Part shown: positions 17,654 to 26,045 of the stretch, piece by piece
How positions within the stretch are numbered: position 1 is the first letter of the stretch
Layout of the letters: every line of letters begins with the position of its first letter
DNA from: JAVJST01 sp040219295
GTDB lineage: Bacteria; Pseudomonadota; Alphaproteobacteria; Rhodospirillales; Casp-alpha2
DNA: 64,000 bases
Reading direction: 5' to 3'
NCBI GenBank assembly: GCA_040219295.1
Contig: JAVJST010000002.1
Location: 1 to 64,000, forward strand
Position numbers and translations under genes: made by a program
Notes under the pieces: model-generated
Told to the model about the DNA's origin: nothing
What the model saw: only the letters and a program-made list of their open reading frames with translations
Database searches by the model: none

Positions 17654-18376
17654 TCAGGTCCGCTTTTCTAGTTCACGCGACAGGATCGCTGACAACTCGC
17701 CGGCAAACGTGTCGAGACGGTTAGCGTATCGATCGAGATCCTTCGATATCTTGTTGTAGGCGACCACAGCTGGAATCGCCGCGAGCAGCCCGAGCGCCGT
17801 CGCGAACAAGGCCTCGGCAATACCGGGGGCGACAACGGCAAGGCTGGTGTTGTGCGAGACGGCGATCGACTGAAAGCTGTTCATGATGCCCCACACCGTA
17901 CCGAACAGTCCGATAAACGGCGCCGTCGCACCGGTCGTCGCAAGGAACGTCAGGTTTCTCTCTATGCGCTCCATCTCGCGGCTCATGGTGATATTCATGA
18001 CCCGGTCTATGCGCTCAGAGAGCGATGCCGAAACACCGCTGCCGCCGCCGTTCGGTTTGCGTCGGATCTCGCGCATTGCCGACACGAACACCGCCGCAGT
18101 CGGATCTCCCGGCTGACTGCCGATCTTGTCGTAGAGGTCGTCGAGCGCACTCCCCGACCAGAACAAGGTCTCGAAGTCGGTCGCCTTGGCATTAAGCCGC
18201 CGGATCGACGTCAGCTTGTCGAAGATCACAGCCCAGCTCCAGACCGAGGCCATGACCAGCAGCACCATAACGGATTTGACGACGATGTCCGCCCTCAGAA
18301 AGAGAGAGAACATCGAGAAGTCGTCCGCGGTGACGGACCCCGCCAACATCGTTGCATCAACGGCATTCGATTCCAT
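17654..18376 (-). CDS. tolQ: Tol-Pal system protein TolQ
   Basis: 240 residues, MotA/TolQ/ExbB family. Three membrane helices: about 30-52, 145-170 (ATTGATAPFIGLFGTVWGIM) and 180-208 (APGIAEALFATALGLLAAIP). The latter two carry the conserved channel-lining residues. It partners TolR in the inner-membrane motor. The gene follows ybgC by about 50 bases in the ybgC-tolQRAB-pal order typical of proteobacteria. Confidence 0.97.
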   Translation of the reverse strand: MESNAVDATMLAGSVTADDFSMFSLFLRADIVVKSVMVLLVMASVWSWAVIFDKLTSIRRLNAKATDFETLFWSGSALDDLYDKIGSQPGDPTAAVFVSAMREIRRKPNGGGSGVSASLSERIDRVMNITMSREMERIERNLTFLATTGATAPFIGLFGTVWGIMNSFQSIAVSHNTSLAVVAPGIAEALFATALGLLAAIPAVVAYNKISKDLDRYANRLDTFAGELSAILSRELEKRT

Positions 18377-18427
18377 TTTATCCGGTCCGATCCTCTACCT
18401 AGTGTTTCCGGTTGTGCGCGTCCCGAC

Positions 18428-18898
18428 CTAACGGACGCTCTCAAGACCGCTAAACCGTTCCAGCGCCTCGCGGGCGTCTGCCGGTATTCGCACGGCCTTC
18501 CCTTTTCTGTTGCCAGCAATGCCCATGCAGACCATTCGCACCTTCATCTCGGTCAGGCGCTCACCGTCGCGTGTGACATTCTGGTTGAGCATCATCGATG
18601 CCCCACCGATTTCGGTGATCTCGGTTTCGACCTGCAGAAAATCGTCGAGGTACGCGGGACGCAGATACTCGATCGAGCAACTCCGCACCACGAACACCGT
18701 TCCATCGCGATCACTGATATCCGAGTTCTCGATACCCATGCTGCGGAGCAACTCCGTACGACCGCGTTCCGCAAACTTCAAATAGTTGCCGTAGAAAACG
18801 ATGCCGCCCGCATCGGTGTCCTCGTAATAGACGCGAACGGGATGCGCGAAAACGTTCCCTGTCTCGACACCCGCGACCGAGCTGGCTGGCTTATCCAT
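18428..18898 (-). CDS. ybgC: Acyl-CoA thioesterase YbgC (tol-pal associated)
   Basis: 156 residues from ATG 18898, which overlaps the end of ruvB by eight bases; the longer frame to 19000 is only ruvB antiframe. It has a hotdog fold with the catalytic YYEDTDAGGIVFYGNYLKF motif (Asp in DTDAGG). It hydrolyses short- or long-chain acyl-CoA thioesters and is linked in relatives to the Tol-Pal system and phospholipid synthesis. Confidence 0.93.
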   Translation of the reverse strand: MDKPASSVAGVETGNVFAHPVRVYYEDTDAGGIVFYGNYLKFAERGRTELLRSMGIENSDISDRDGTVFVVRSCSIEYLRPAYLDDFLQVETEITEIGGASMMLNQNVTRDGERLTEMKVRMVCMGIAGNRKGKAVRIPADAREALERFSGLESVR

Positions 18899-19979
18899 CG
18901 TCGCCTCCGGACTCGTCGGCGAGCATTTCGAGCTGGCTGAGATTCGTGGGCATGCCGAGCCCAAGATGCTTGTAGGAACGCCTCGCCAGGACGCGGCCAC
19001 GCGGTGTTCGCATCAGAAAACCCTGCTGGATGAGATACGGCTCGATGACTTCCTCGATCGTGTCACGTTGCTCCGAGAGCGCAGCGGCCATCGTCTCGAC
19101 GCCGACCGGGCCACCGTCATAGTTCTCGGCAACACACTTCAGGTACCTGCGGTCCATGGCATCAAGACCTTCGGAGTCCACGTCGAGCTGATTGAGCGCC
19201 GCATCGGCAGCGGCTGCGTCAACCGTGCCAGCATTGTCGACCGCGGCAAAATCCCTTACCCGCCGTAGGAGACGCCCGGCAACTCGCGGCGTACCTCGTG
19301 ATCGGCGGGCCACCTCAAGAGCGCCGTCGTCGGTCATCTCAAGCCCTAGAAGCCGGGCGCCGCGCGACACGATGCTTTGCAGTTCCTGGGGTGAATAGAA
19401 TACGACCCGCATCGGGATACCGAAGCGCTCGCGCAGTGGCGTCGTGATCAGGCCCGACCGCGTGGTGGCGCCGACGAGCGTGAACTGCGGAAGATCGATC
19501 CGCACGCTTCGCGCCGCAGGGCCTTCGCCGATAATGAGATCGAGTTGGAAGTCCTCCATCGCTGGATAGAGGATTTCCTCAACCGCCGGATTCAAACGGT
19601 GAATTTCGTCGATGAAAAGCACGTCCCGCGGCTGCAGATTCGTCAAGATCGCGGCCAGATCGCCGGCCTTCGCGATCACCGGACCGGAGGTTGCACGGAA
19701 GTTGACCCCCAGCTCGCGAGCGACGATTTGCGCCAGGGTCGTCTTTCCGAGGCCCGGCGGACCGTAGAACAGGACGTGATCCAGGGCTTCGCCACGGGCC
19801 CGCGCCGCCTCAACGAAAACGCGAAGATTCTTTCGGACATGTTGCTGACCGATGAAATCCTCCAGCGCCACCGGGCGCGTGCCCCCATCGCCGCCGATCT
19901 GATCGCCGGTCGATTCGTCGGGAGATACGATACGATCGCCCTCGGCCTGCTCGCTGATGCCATCCATGCTGCGGTTCAC
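18891..19979 (-). CDS. ruvB: Holliday junction branch migration ATPase RuvB
   Basis: 362 residues. Walker A GPPGLGKTT is near 72-80, Walker B LFIDEIHR near 124, sensor 1 GATTRSGL near 172, and the C-terminal winged helix (LIQQGFLMRTPRGR) near 318-331. It has an N-terminal acidic/Gly extension of about 35 residues before the core. It drives branch migration as a hexamer with RuvA. Its ATG overlaps the ruvA stop by four bases. Confidence 0.97.
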   Translation of the reverse strand: MNRSMDGISEQAEGDRIVSPDESTGDQIGGDGGTRPVALEDFIGQQHVRKNLRVFVEAARARGEALDHVLFYGPPGLGKTTLAQIVARELGVNFRATSGPVIAKAGDLAAILTNLQPRDVLFIDEIHRLNPAVEEILYPAMEDFQLDLIIGEGPAARSVRIDLPQFTLVGATTRSGLITTPLRERFGIPMRVVFYSPQELQSIVSRGARLLGLEMTDDGALEVARRSRGTPRVAGRLLRRVRDFAAVDNAGTVDAAAADAALNQLDVDSEGLDAMDRRYLKCVAENYDGGPVGVETMAAALSEQRDTIEEVIEPYLIQQGFLMRTPRGRVLARRSYKHLGLGMPTNLSQLEMLADESGGDDG

Positions 19980-20644
19980 CGTTGTCCCTGTCGTCTCTCG
20001 GCCGCGCTGTCAGAGGGCGCTAGCGCCGCAAGCCCCGCTCTGATGAGCTGTTCGACCGGCGCCTCGTCGCCAAGATCTCCTGCCGCCCTGGAGACCACGC
20101 CGAGCGCATCTGAGGGGCTGTATCCCAGGTTGACCAGCGCCGAAACTGCATCGGTTATCTCGCCGCGTACGCCGCCGGGGACGACGGGGGAGTGGCCCTC
20201 CGGACCGCCGGTCGCCGATCGTGTCCCAACCTGACCGAGAGCCATGTTCCCGGCCTTGTCCTTAAGTTCCGTCAAAATTCGGTTGGCAAGCTTCGGTCCT
20301 ACACCGGAAGCGCGACCGAGGGCCGCCTTATCGCCGGATACGATGGCCCGCAACAGATCTACGGGCTCCAGAACCGATAGAATACCAAGACCGACCTTTG
20401 CGCCGACGCCCTGGACCGTCGTCAGGAGCCGGAACCAGTCGAGTTCATCCGCATCGGCAAATCCATACAGGTGGATATGATCCTCGCGGACGTGGGTTTC
20501 GATCATCAGGCTGACTGCCATGCCGACACCGAACGACGAAAGGGTGCGCGACGAGCAATACGCAAGGTACCCGACTCCGCCGACGTCGATGATCACCCAA
20601 TCGAGGCCAACGCTATCGACCCTGCCGCTTAGTTTGGCGATCAT
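19976..20644 (-). CDS. ruvA: Holliday junction binding protein RuvA
   Basis: 222 residues. OB-fold domain I (MIAKLSGRVDSVGLDWVIID), helix-hairpin-helix domain II (LLTTVQGVGAKVGLGILSVL and ASGVGPKLANRILTELKDK), a flexible linker, and UBA-like domain III (DAVSALVNLGYSPSDALGVV) that contacts RuvB. It overlaps both ruvC and ruvB by four bases, so the three are translationally coupled. Confidence 0.96.
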   Translation of the reverse strand: MIAKLSGRVDSVGLDWVIIDVGGVGYLAYCSSRTLSSFGVGMAVSLMIETHVREDHIHLYGFADADELDWFRLLTTVQGVGAKVGLGILSVLEPVDLLRAIVSGDKAALGRASGVGPKLANRILTELKDKAGNMALGQVGTRSATGGPEGHSPVVPGGVRGEITDAVSALVNLGYSPSDALGVVSRAAGDLGDEAPVEQLIRAGLAALAPSDSAAERRQGQR

Positions 20645-21150
20645 GCCGCACCGCCCGAAGCCATCGCTACCCGATCAGAAGTCTGCCGGTGATGGGCATG
20701 GCAGATCGCCACCGCCAACGCGTCGGCTGCGTCCGGGCTCAAACCGTCACGGCAACCCGGCAGGAGGGTCGCCACCATCATCTGCACCTGTTCCTTGGCG
20801 GCGTGGCCATTTCCTACCACCGTTTTCTTCACGAGGTTGGGTGGATACTCGGCGACGGCAAGTCCGCGTTGCGCCGGGACCAGCATTGCAACGCCCCTCG
20901 CCTGCCCCAGCTTCAAAGTCGACGTCGGATTCTTGTTGACGAAGGTTTCCTCCACGGCGGCTTCATGCGGCGCATGGATCGAGATGATCTCGTCTATCCC
21001 CGCGTGCAACTGCATCAGCCTCTCGGCCAGCGAATCCGACTTCGTCGTCGACACGACACCGTCGGCGACGAAGCTCAGCCGCGTGCCGGATATCTCGATG
21101 ATTCCCCACCCGGTCCTCTGCAATCCGGGATCGAGTCCCAACAGCCGCAT
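20641..21150 (-). CDS. ruvC: Crossover junction endodeoxyribonuclease RuvC
   Basis: 169 residues, the RNase H-like resolvase of Holliday junctions. It begins MRLLGLDPGLQRTGWG with the first catalytic Asp at 7. AAVEETFVNKNPTSTLKLG (about 64-82) gives the catalytic Glu, and SPDAADALAVAICHAHH near 140-158 gives the C-terminal Asp pair. First gene of the ruvCAB unit, 42 bases after yebC. Confidence 0.96.
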   Translation of the reverse strand: MRLLGLDPGLQRTGWGIIEISGTRLSFVADGVVSTTKSDSLAERLMQLHAGIDEIISIHAPHEAAVEETFVNKNPTSTLKLGQARGVAMLVPAQRGLAVAEYPPNLVKKTVVGNGHAAKEQVQMMVATLLPGCRDGLSPDAADALAVAICHAHHRQTSDRVAMASGGAA

Positions 21151-21192
21151 CGTTCATCCTTCTGGTCATGGCGCAGTGGCGCCGCATCCTGG

Positions 21193-21939
21193 TCAGGCGC
21201 TCAGGCGCTCCATGACATCGTCAGTGATATCGAAGTTCGCCGAAACCTGCTGCACGTCGTCGTTGTCATCCAGTACGTCGATAAGCTTGAGCAGCGTCCC
21301 GGCCGTGTCTTCGTCGACGGCGATGTTATTCTGCGGTTTCCAGTCGAGGCGTGCTGCTTCGGGCTCGCCAAACCGTTCTTCGAGCGCATCCCGCACATCG
21401 CTGAAATCGTCGGTGGCGCAAATCACCTCGTGTCCGTTCGCATCGGACGTCACGTCGCTAGCGCCAGCCTCGAGCGCTGCTTCGAACATCTCCTCTGCGG
21501 AAGCGGTGTCAGCGCTGAAACTGATTAGGCCGACGCGCTCAAACATAAAACTGACGCTGCCGGTCTCCCCGAGGTTGCCGCCGTGCTTTGAAAACGCCGA
21601 TCGAACCTCGGATGCCGTGCGGTTTCGGTTGTCGGTCAGCGCCTCGATGATGACGGCAACGCCGCCCGGACCATATCCCTCGTACCGGACTTCCTCGTAG
21701 TTGGCGTCATCGTCGCCGGACGCTTTCTTAATCGCCCGGTCGATGTTGTCCTTGGGCATGTTCTGGGCGCGCGCAGCGATGATGGCTGCCCGCAGCCGCG
21801 GATTGAAAGCGGGGTCATCCGCACCGATCTTCGCGGCGACGGTGATCTCCCTGGCCAATTTTGTAAACATCTTCGCACGCTTAGCGTCCTGCCGCCCCTT
21901 GCGGTGCATGATGTTCTTGAACTGAGAATGACCGGCCAT
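21193..21939 (-). CDS. yebC: YebC/PmpR family regulatory protein
   Basis: 248 residues from ATG 21939, where the family's invariant start MAGHSQFKNIMHRKGRQDAK begins; the open frame continues to 22227 but that part is not conserved-looking. The three-domain fold includes GYGPGGVAVIIEALTDNRNR near 115. Family members act as transcription regulators, or as translation factors for proline-rich stretches. The latter is notable here because tolA and the protein at 28357 are rich in proline. It is upstream of ruvC, as in many bacteria. Confidence 0.95.
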   Translation of the reverse strand: MAGHSQFKNIMHRKGRQDAKRAKMFTKLAREITVAAKIGADDPAFNPRLRAAIIAARAQNMPKDNIDRAIKKASGDDDANYEEVRYEGYGPGGVAVIIEALTDNRNRTASEVRSAFSKHGGNLGETGSVSFMFERVGLISFSADTASAEEMFEAALEAGASDVTSDANGHEVICATDDFSDVRDALEERFGEPEAARLDWKPQNNIAVDEDTAGTLLKLIDVLDDNDDVQQVSANFDITDDVMERLSA

Positions 21940-22093
21940 TCTTCTGGTCCCTTTCGGAGTCTGCGATTCGGCTGATTTATACCATATATTGGGGATTGCC
22001 GGGATTTCCCCGGCAAGGTATTCCCGCCTCACATGCCGCTCCGTCAGTGGCTGACGGTCCGTTGGGTAGCGACGCAATGTGGCAAGAATTGGG

Positions 22094-22924
22094 TCAGTGC
22101 GTATCTGGCATAATTGGACGAAGTCGTCCACCAATCCGGATCGGATCGATCCGTTTCGAGAGGCCGGTGTGATCGTCGGTCTCGACGAGGACGGCGCACA
22201 AGGTCGCGTCTCCTTCCGCCGGTTCAAGACGCCCGCCCGGCATTTTCCTGGTAAAGCGTTCGATCGCCGCCTGCTTCTTCATGCCGATTACCGAGTCATA
22301 ATCGCCGCACATTCCGAGATCGGTCTGGTAGGCCGTACCGCCCGGAAGCACCTGCGCGTCCCCTGTAGGGACATGGGTGTGCGTTCCGACGACGACAGAC
22401 ACACGGCCGTCGAGATGGTGACCCATGGCCATCTTCTCGCTCGTCGTTTCGGCGTGAAAGTCGACGATCACGGCGTCGAGATTACCGCCGTTGGCGCGTC
22501 CGAGCCGTTGGTTGCGTAGGGCCCCGTCGACGGCAGCGAACGGATCATCCAGCGGATCCATGAACAGCCGCCCCATCGGCTGAACGACCATCACCCGACG
22601 GCCGTTGTCGAGATTAAATATCCTTGCCCCGCGGCCCGGCGTTCCTTCGGGGTAATTGATGGGCCTAATCACCCGGTCCTCGTTTTCGATCCAGTCGACG
22701 ATCTCCCGCTGATCCCAAACGTGGTTGCCCGTGGTCAGGACGTCCGCACCCATGGAAAGAATCTCATCGGTGATCTTTCGCGTTAGGCCGAAGCCGTGCG
22801 CGGCGTTCTCCGCGTTCACTACGGTGAAATCCGCGCCGACCCGGACCTTCAATTCCGCTAGATTCGCCGCCAAAACATCTCGACCAGCGCGGCCAACGAC
22901 GTCGCCACAAATCAGAATCCTCAT
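22094..22924 (-). CDS. TIGR00282/YmdB family metallophosphoesterase
   Basis: 276 residues from ATG 22924. Metal-binding motifs of the family: MRILICGDVVGRAGRDVL, VNAENAAHGFGLT, TGNHVWDQREI, VDFHAETTSEKMA and VVGTHTHVPTGD. Relatives such as Bacillus YmdB are dinuclear-metal phosphodiesterases acting on 2',3'-cyclic nucleotides. It overlaps the 5-FTHF cyclo-ligase stop by four bases, a common alphaproteobacterial pairing. Confidence 0.92.
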   Translation of the reverse strand: MRILICGDVVGRAGRDVLAANLAELKVRVGADFTVVNAENAAHGFGLTRKITDEILSMGADVLTTGNHVWDQREIVDWIENEDRVIRPINYPEGTPGRGARIFNLDNGRRVMVVQPMGRLFMDPLDDPFAAVDGALRNQRLGRANGGNLDAVIVDFHAETTSEKMAMGHHLDGRVSVVVGTHTHVPTGDAQVLPGGTAYQTDLGMCGDYDSVIGMKKQAAIERFTRKMPGGRLEPAEGDATLCAVLVETDDHTGLSKRIDPIRIGGRLRPIMPDTH

Positions 22925-23526
22925 TGGGGCACAATCCTTGTCGCGCCCTGCTCGGTGATGATCCAATCGACCGGTTGATCGAGTTCGTCATGCACCACGG
23001 ACTCGACCTCTTGGCCGGCATACGCGGTACCGACGGCAACGACGCCTCTACGCCGCTTGCGCAGTTTCTGCAACGTCCTGTCGTAGAAGCCACCGCCCCA
23101 ACCAACGCGATATCCTCTCTTGTCGAACGCTAGAAGCGGAACCAGAACCACGTCCGGGATGCACTCTGGAACGCTTTCCGGCGGATGATGCGTCCCGAAA
23201 CCACCTGATTCAAGACGTAGACCGGGCCGCCATTGCCGGAAGATCAGGGGTGCACCGTTCTCGACAACGACGGGCAATGCACCGATTACGCCATCTTCCA
23301 GGACCATACGTTCGAGCGCCGGGCGAACGTCGAACTCATCTGCCATGGCCCAGTATCCTGCCACGACGACACCGGAACGGATGCCGAGTTCGGAGGCGAC
23401 GGAAAAGAAACTGTCGGAGAACATTGCGGCGGCACCTGGACCGGCGGCCTCGCTCGCCTCTCGGCGACGCTCTTTGGACTCCACGCGCATGGCCTTCTTG
23501 GCCGCAGCGATGTCGTCCGACATCAT
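22921..23526 (-). CDS. 5-formyltetrahydrofolate cyclo-ligase
   Basis: 201 residues. It converts 5-formyl-THF to 5,10-methenyl-THF using ATP. The signature VPLLAFDKRGYRVGWGGGFYDR (about 129-150) is complete, and the N-terminal basic KESKERR-like helix is present as RVESKERRREA. The product is cytoplasmic. It lies directly downstream of the 6S RNA gene, as zapA-ssrS-fau does across proteobacteria, and is coupled to the YmdB-like gene. Confidence 0.94.
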   Translation of the reverse strand: MMSDDIAAAKKAMRVESKERRREASEAAGPGAAAMFSDSFFSVASELGIRSGVVVAGYWAMADEFDVRPALERMVLEDGVIGALPVVVENGAPLIFRQWRPGLRLESGGFGTHHPPESVPECIPDVVLVPLLAFDKRGYRVGWGGGFYDRTLQKLRKRRRGVVAVGTAYAGQEVESVVHDELDQPVDWIITEQGATRIVPQ

Positions 23527-23582
23527 ATCGATCTCCCGGCAAGCACCTTGGCCGTATCCTGCGAATCTAGATCAAGACGAAA

Positions 23583-23740
23583 GACGGCGCCGCCATGGTC
23601 GTTGGCTGTTTCGTTCCTCTGTGGCCTGCAAATGCAGGTGGGCGCCGTGTAACGGACCCAGGGGTCCGACAGGGACAGCTCCCTAGAGAAATATTTGACC
23701 CCAGGGACTCGATAGCCTGACGGGCCTGGCAGCAACCGTC
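23583..23740 (-). ncRNA. ssrS: 6S RNA
   Basis: Located between zapA and the 5-FTHF cyclo-ligase gene, the conserved site of 6S RNA. Read on the minus strand it contains GAGTCCCTGGGG followed by AAATATTTCTCTAGGGAGC, closely matching the E. coli segment around its central bubble. A terminal stem can be drawn from GCTGCCA (complement of 23727-23733) to TGGCGGC (complement of 23590-23596). 6S RNA mimics an open promoter and sequesters housekeeping RNA polymerase in stationary phase. Ends are estimates. Confidence 0.85.
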
Positions 23741-23750
23741 CGAGCGCAAT

Positions 23751-24080
23751 CTAAGTGGGTTCTATCCGCTCGGCAACCTGTTCGGCCTGACGTGCGAGGG
23801 CCTCAATCCGGCCGGTCATGGCGTCCAGTAATGCTGAACTATCCGTCTCGCCATCCGCCTCGCCAGATTGTCCGGCCGCAGTACGTTGATTCAATTCATC
23901 AATCAACAAGAGCCCGGCCATGACGAGCAACCGGGCGTCGCCAACCTGTCCGACGGCATCCGCCAGATCCTTCACACGCGCCGCGAGGTCTCCGCCGAGC
24001 GAAATAATGTGATTCTCCTCACCGTCATCGCAGGCGATGCCGTAGTTTCGGCCGTTGATGTCGATTGATACCTGCCCCAT
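23751..24080 (-). CDS. zapA: Cell division protein ZapA
   Basis: 109 residues. The N-terminal globular domain MGQVSIDINGRNYGIACDDG is typical, followed by the helix LGGDLAARVKDLADAVGQV and a C-terminal coiled coil (LDAMTGRIEALARQAEQVAE). It binds and bundles FtsZ at midcell. Gene order DUF4164-zapA-6S RNA supports the call. Stop codon and 6S RNA 5' end almost abut. Confidence 0.93.
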   Translation of the reverse strand: MGQVSIDINGRNYGIACDDGEENHIISLGGDLAARVKDLADAVGQVGDARLLVMAGLLLIDELNQRTAAGQSGEADGETDSSALLDAMTGRIEALARQAEQVAERIEPT

Positions 24081-24098
24081 GATCCCGGCAACTTTCCC

Positions 24099-24362
24099 TT
24101 AACGCCGCACCGCATCGAGCGCTGCGATTGTCTCGTTGATTCCCTCCGCCGCATTGCGACCGACTTCACGCAACGCTTTAATCTCGCCTTCGAGAGACGC
24201 CACGCGAATGCGCAGGGTTTCGACCTCGGCAACGTCCGCATTCGATCTCTGATCGCCGCCCGGCATATTGTCGAGCCCGTCGACGATCCGCTCCAATGCG
24301 TCGGAAAGTCGGGCGCACGCCCTTTCCAAAGCGGCCTGACTGGTTACCCGGGCTTCGTTCAC
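24099..24362 (-). CDS. DUF4164 coiled-coil protein
   Basis: 87 residues from a GTG at 24362 with GGGGAAG about six bases upstream; the longer frame to 24419 lacks such a site. The sequence is almost entirely helical with heptads (ALERACARLSDALERIV, then VETLRIRVASLEGEIKALRE), matching the small DUF4164 family usually encoded just before zapA in alphaproteobacteria. A division-related role is inferred from that linkage only. It ends 18 bases before zapA. Confidence 0.8.
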   Translation of the reverse strand: MNEARVTSQAALERACARLSDALERIVDGLDNMPGGDQRSNADVAEVETLRIRVASLEGEIKALREVGRNAAEGINETIAALDAVRR

Positions 24363-24591
24363 GTTAGTCTTCCCCAGTTGCGATCCGGCGTCGGAGCATA
24401 GGGCTCGCCCGGGCAACATTCAACAGCGGCACCACATATCGGCTCCATGACCGGGTGGCAATCCGGCTCTTGCGACTTGACCCCGCAACCGCCTGTGATA
24501 TGTCAGAGCCACCTCATGATCTAGAACGATTTCCAGCCCATCCGGTGTATCACCGACGCCTTTCCGGCGACCGTCTTCGAAGGAGTGAAAC

Positions 24592-25602
24592 ATGACCGTA
24601 CGTGTAGCAATCAACGGCTTCGGCCGAATTGGCCGGCTCGTCCTGCGCGGTATCATCGAATCCAAGCGTCGCGATATCCAGGTCGTTGCAATCAATGATC
24701 TCGGTTCGGTCGAGAACAACGCCTTGTTGTTGAAGTACGACTCGGTGCACGGCCCGTTCCCGACACAGGTCAAGGCGAAGGACGGTGCCCTGGTCGTCGG
24801 TCGCACGCCGATCACGGTCACTGCCGAGCCCAACCCTGAGAAGCTTCCGTGGAAGAAGCTGAAGGTGGATGTCGCGCTTGAATGCACCGGACGTTTCACC
24901 GATCGCGACAAGGCGGCGGCGCATCTGAAGGCGGGCGCCAAGAAGGTGCTGATCTCGGCCCCGGCGACCGGAGCCGACCTGACGGTCGTCTACGGTATCA
25001 ACGACGACCAGCTTTCGAAGAAGCACAAGGTCGTGTCTAACGCGTCGTGCACCACCAACTGTCTCGTGCCCGTCGCCGATGTCCTGAACAAGGCCGTCGG
25101 AATCGAGAAAGGCTACATGACGACGGTGCACGCTTTCACCGGCGACCAGCGTACGGTCGACACGCTTCACAGTGACCCACGTCGCGCCCGAGCCGCATCG
25201 GTCTCTCTGATCCCGACGTCGACCGGTGCCGCGCGGGCCGTCGGCCTGGTGCTGCCCGAACTCGCCGGCAAGCTTGACGGAACCTCTATTCGCGTACCGT
25301 CGCCGAACGTGTCGCTCGTCGATCTGACGTTCGTCTCCAGCAAACCGACAACGGCGGAAGAGATCAATCGCGCCATCTCCAAGGCAAGCCGCTCCAAGCG
25401 TCTGAAGGGCGTACTCGGCACCAACGATGAGCCTCTCGTCTCGATCGACTTCAATCACAATCCGAACAGTTCGACGTTCGACCTTACCCAGACCCAGGTC
25501 ATTGAGGGAAACCTGGTTCGCATCCTCACCTGGTATGACAATGAATGGGGCTTTTCGAATCGGATGGCCGACACGGCAGTCGCGCTCGCCAAGGCAAAAT
25601 AA
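24592..25602 (+). CDS. gap: Type I glyceraldehyde-3-phosphate dehydrogenase
   Basis: 336 residues. The Rossmann start VAINGFGRIGRLVLR and the catalytic cysteine motif SNASCTTNC (about 152-160) are present, with the substrate-binding segment SLIPTSTGAARAVGLVLPEL. It oxidises G3P with NAD and phosphate in glycolysis and acts reversibly in gluconeogenesis. A strong ribosome site GAAGGAG precedes the ATG. The usual alphaproteobacterial neighbours tkt (upstream) and pgk (downstream) are absent here. The next gene begins six bases past the stop. Confidence 0.97.
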   Translation: MTVRVAINGFGRIGRLVLRGIIESKRRDIQVVAINDLGSVENNALLLKYDSVHGPFPTQVKAKDGALVVGRTPITVTAEPNPEKLPWKKLKVDVALECTGRFTDRDKAAAHLKAGAKKVLISAPATGADLTVVYGINDDQLSKKHKVVSNASCTTNCLVPVADVLNKAVGIEKGYMTTVHAFTGDQRTVDTLHSDPRRARAASVSLIPTSTGAARAVGLVLPELAGKLDGTSIRVPSPNVSLVDLTFVSSKPTTAEEINRAISKASRSKRLKGVLGTNDEPLVSIDFNHNPNSSTFDLTQTQVIEGNLVRILTWYDNEWGFSNRMADTAVALAKAK

Positions 25603-25607
25603 GCTTC

Positions 25608-26045
25608 GTGCGCGATGATCCGGTCATCATCGTTCACGACAAGGAACAGGCGGTCGTTGCCCTGAGGGCAGCGGCCGACCGCAATCAGACGGTTCTCCTT
25701 CTCAGCGCCCGTCACGCCGCCTCGTCCATTGGCGCACTGGTGTTCATCGAAATCATAAGCCAGGCCTCCCGACGCGTGCCCGCGGCGAGATTTGAAGCTG
25801 CCCTTGATTGTGGCAGCGCCGCAGGCCGTGCCATGGCGGCGCTGCGCGCCGGTGTTGGTGCGATCGTATTCGAACCCTCGGCACCCGCCGCGGAACGCAT
25901 TTCCGATATCGCTGCAAAGTACGGTGCCAAGGTGCTTGCGGCATCTATGTACGAACGGCCACTTCTTGACCTGGATACGGTTGGCGACCCCATCCGGGCA
26001 TGCGATAGTTACCTGAACGGGGGAGTTGGTCCGGACTTTCTTTAA
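25608..26045 (+). CDS. Conserved-looking protein of unknown function between gap and thiE
   Basis: 145 residues from a GTG at 25608. There is no earlier start outside gap, and the ribosome site is weak. The sequence has an alternating alpha/beta pattern (VIIVHDKEQAVVALRAAADR, TVLLLSARHAASSIGALVFI, AGVGAIVFEPSAPAAERISD) with Ala-rich helices and no catalytic motif I recognise. Its stop overlaps thiE by one base (TAATG), so the two are coupled. I recall similar short proteins beside thiE in other alphaproteobacteria, but can give no function. Confidence 0.75.
   Translation: MRDDPVIIVHDKEQAVVALRAAADRNQTVLLLSARHAASSIGALVFIEIISQASRRVPAARFEAALDCGSAAGRAMAALRAGVGAIVFEPSAPAAERISDIAAKYGAKVLAASMYERPLLDLDTVGDPIRACDSYLNGGVGPDFL

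Noticed and set aside
17852..18940. 362-residue open frame on the plus strand
   Set aside because: It is antisense to tolQ and ybgC, with His/Arg-rich, low-complexity composition typical of shadow frames in GC-rich DNA.
24550..25458. 302-residue open frame on the minus strand over gap
   Set aside because: It is antisense to gap, which has the full catalytic motif. Composition is Arg-rich and without domain signals.
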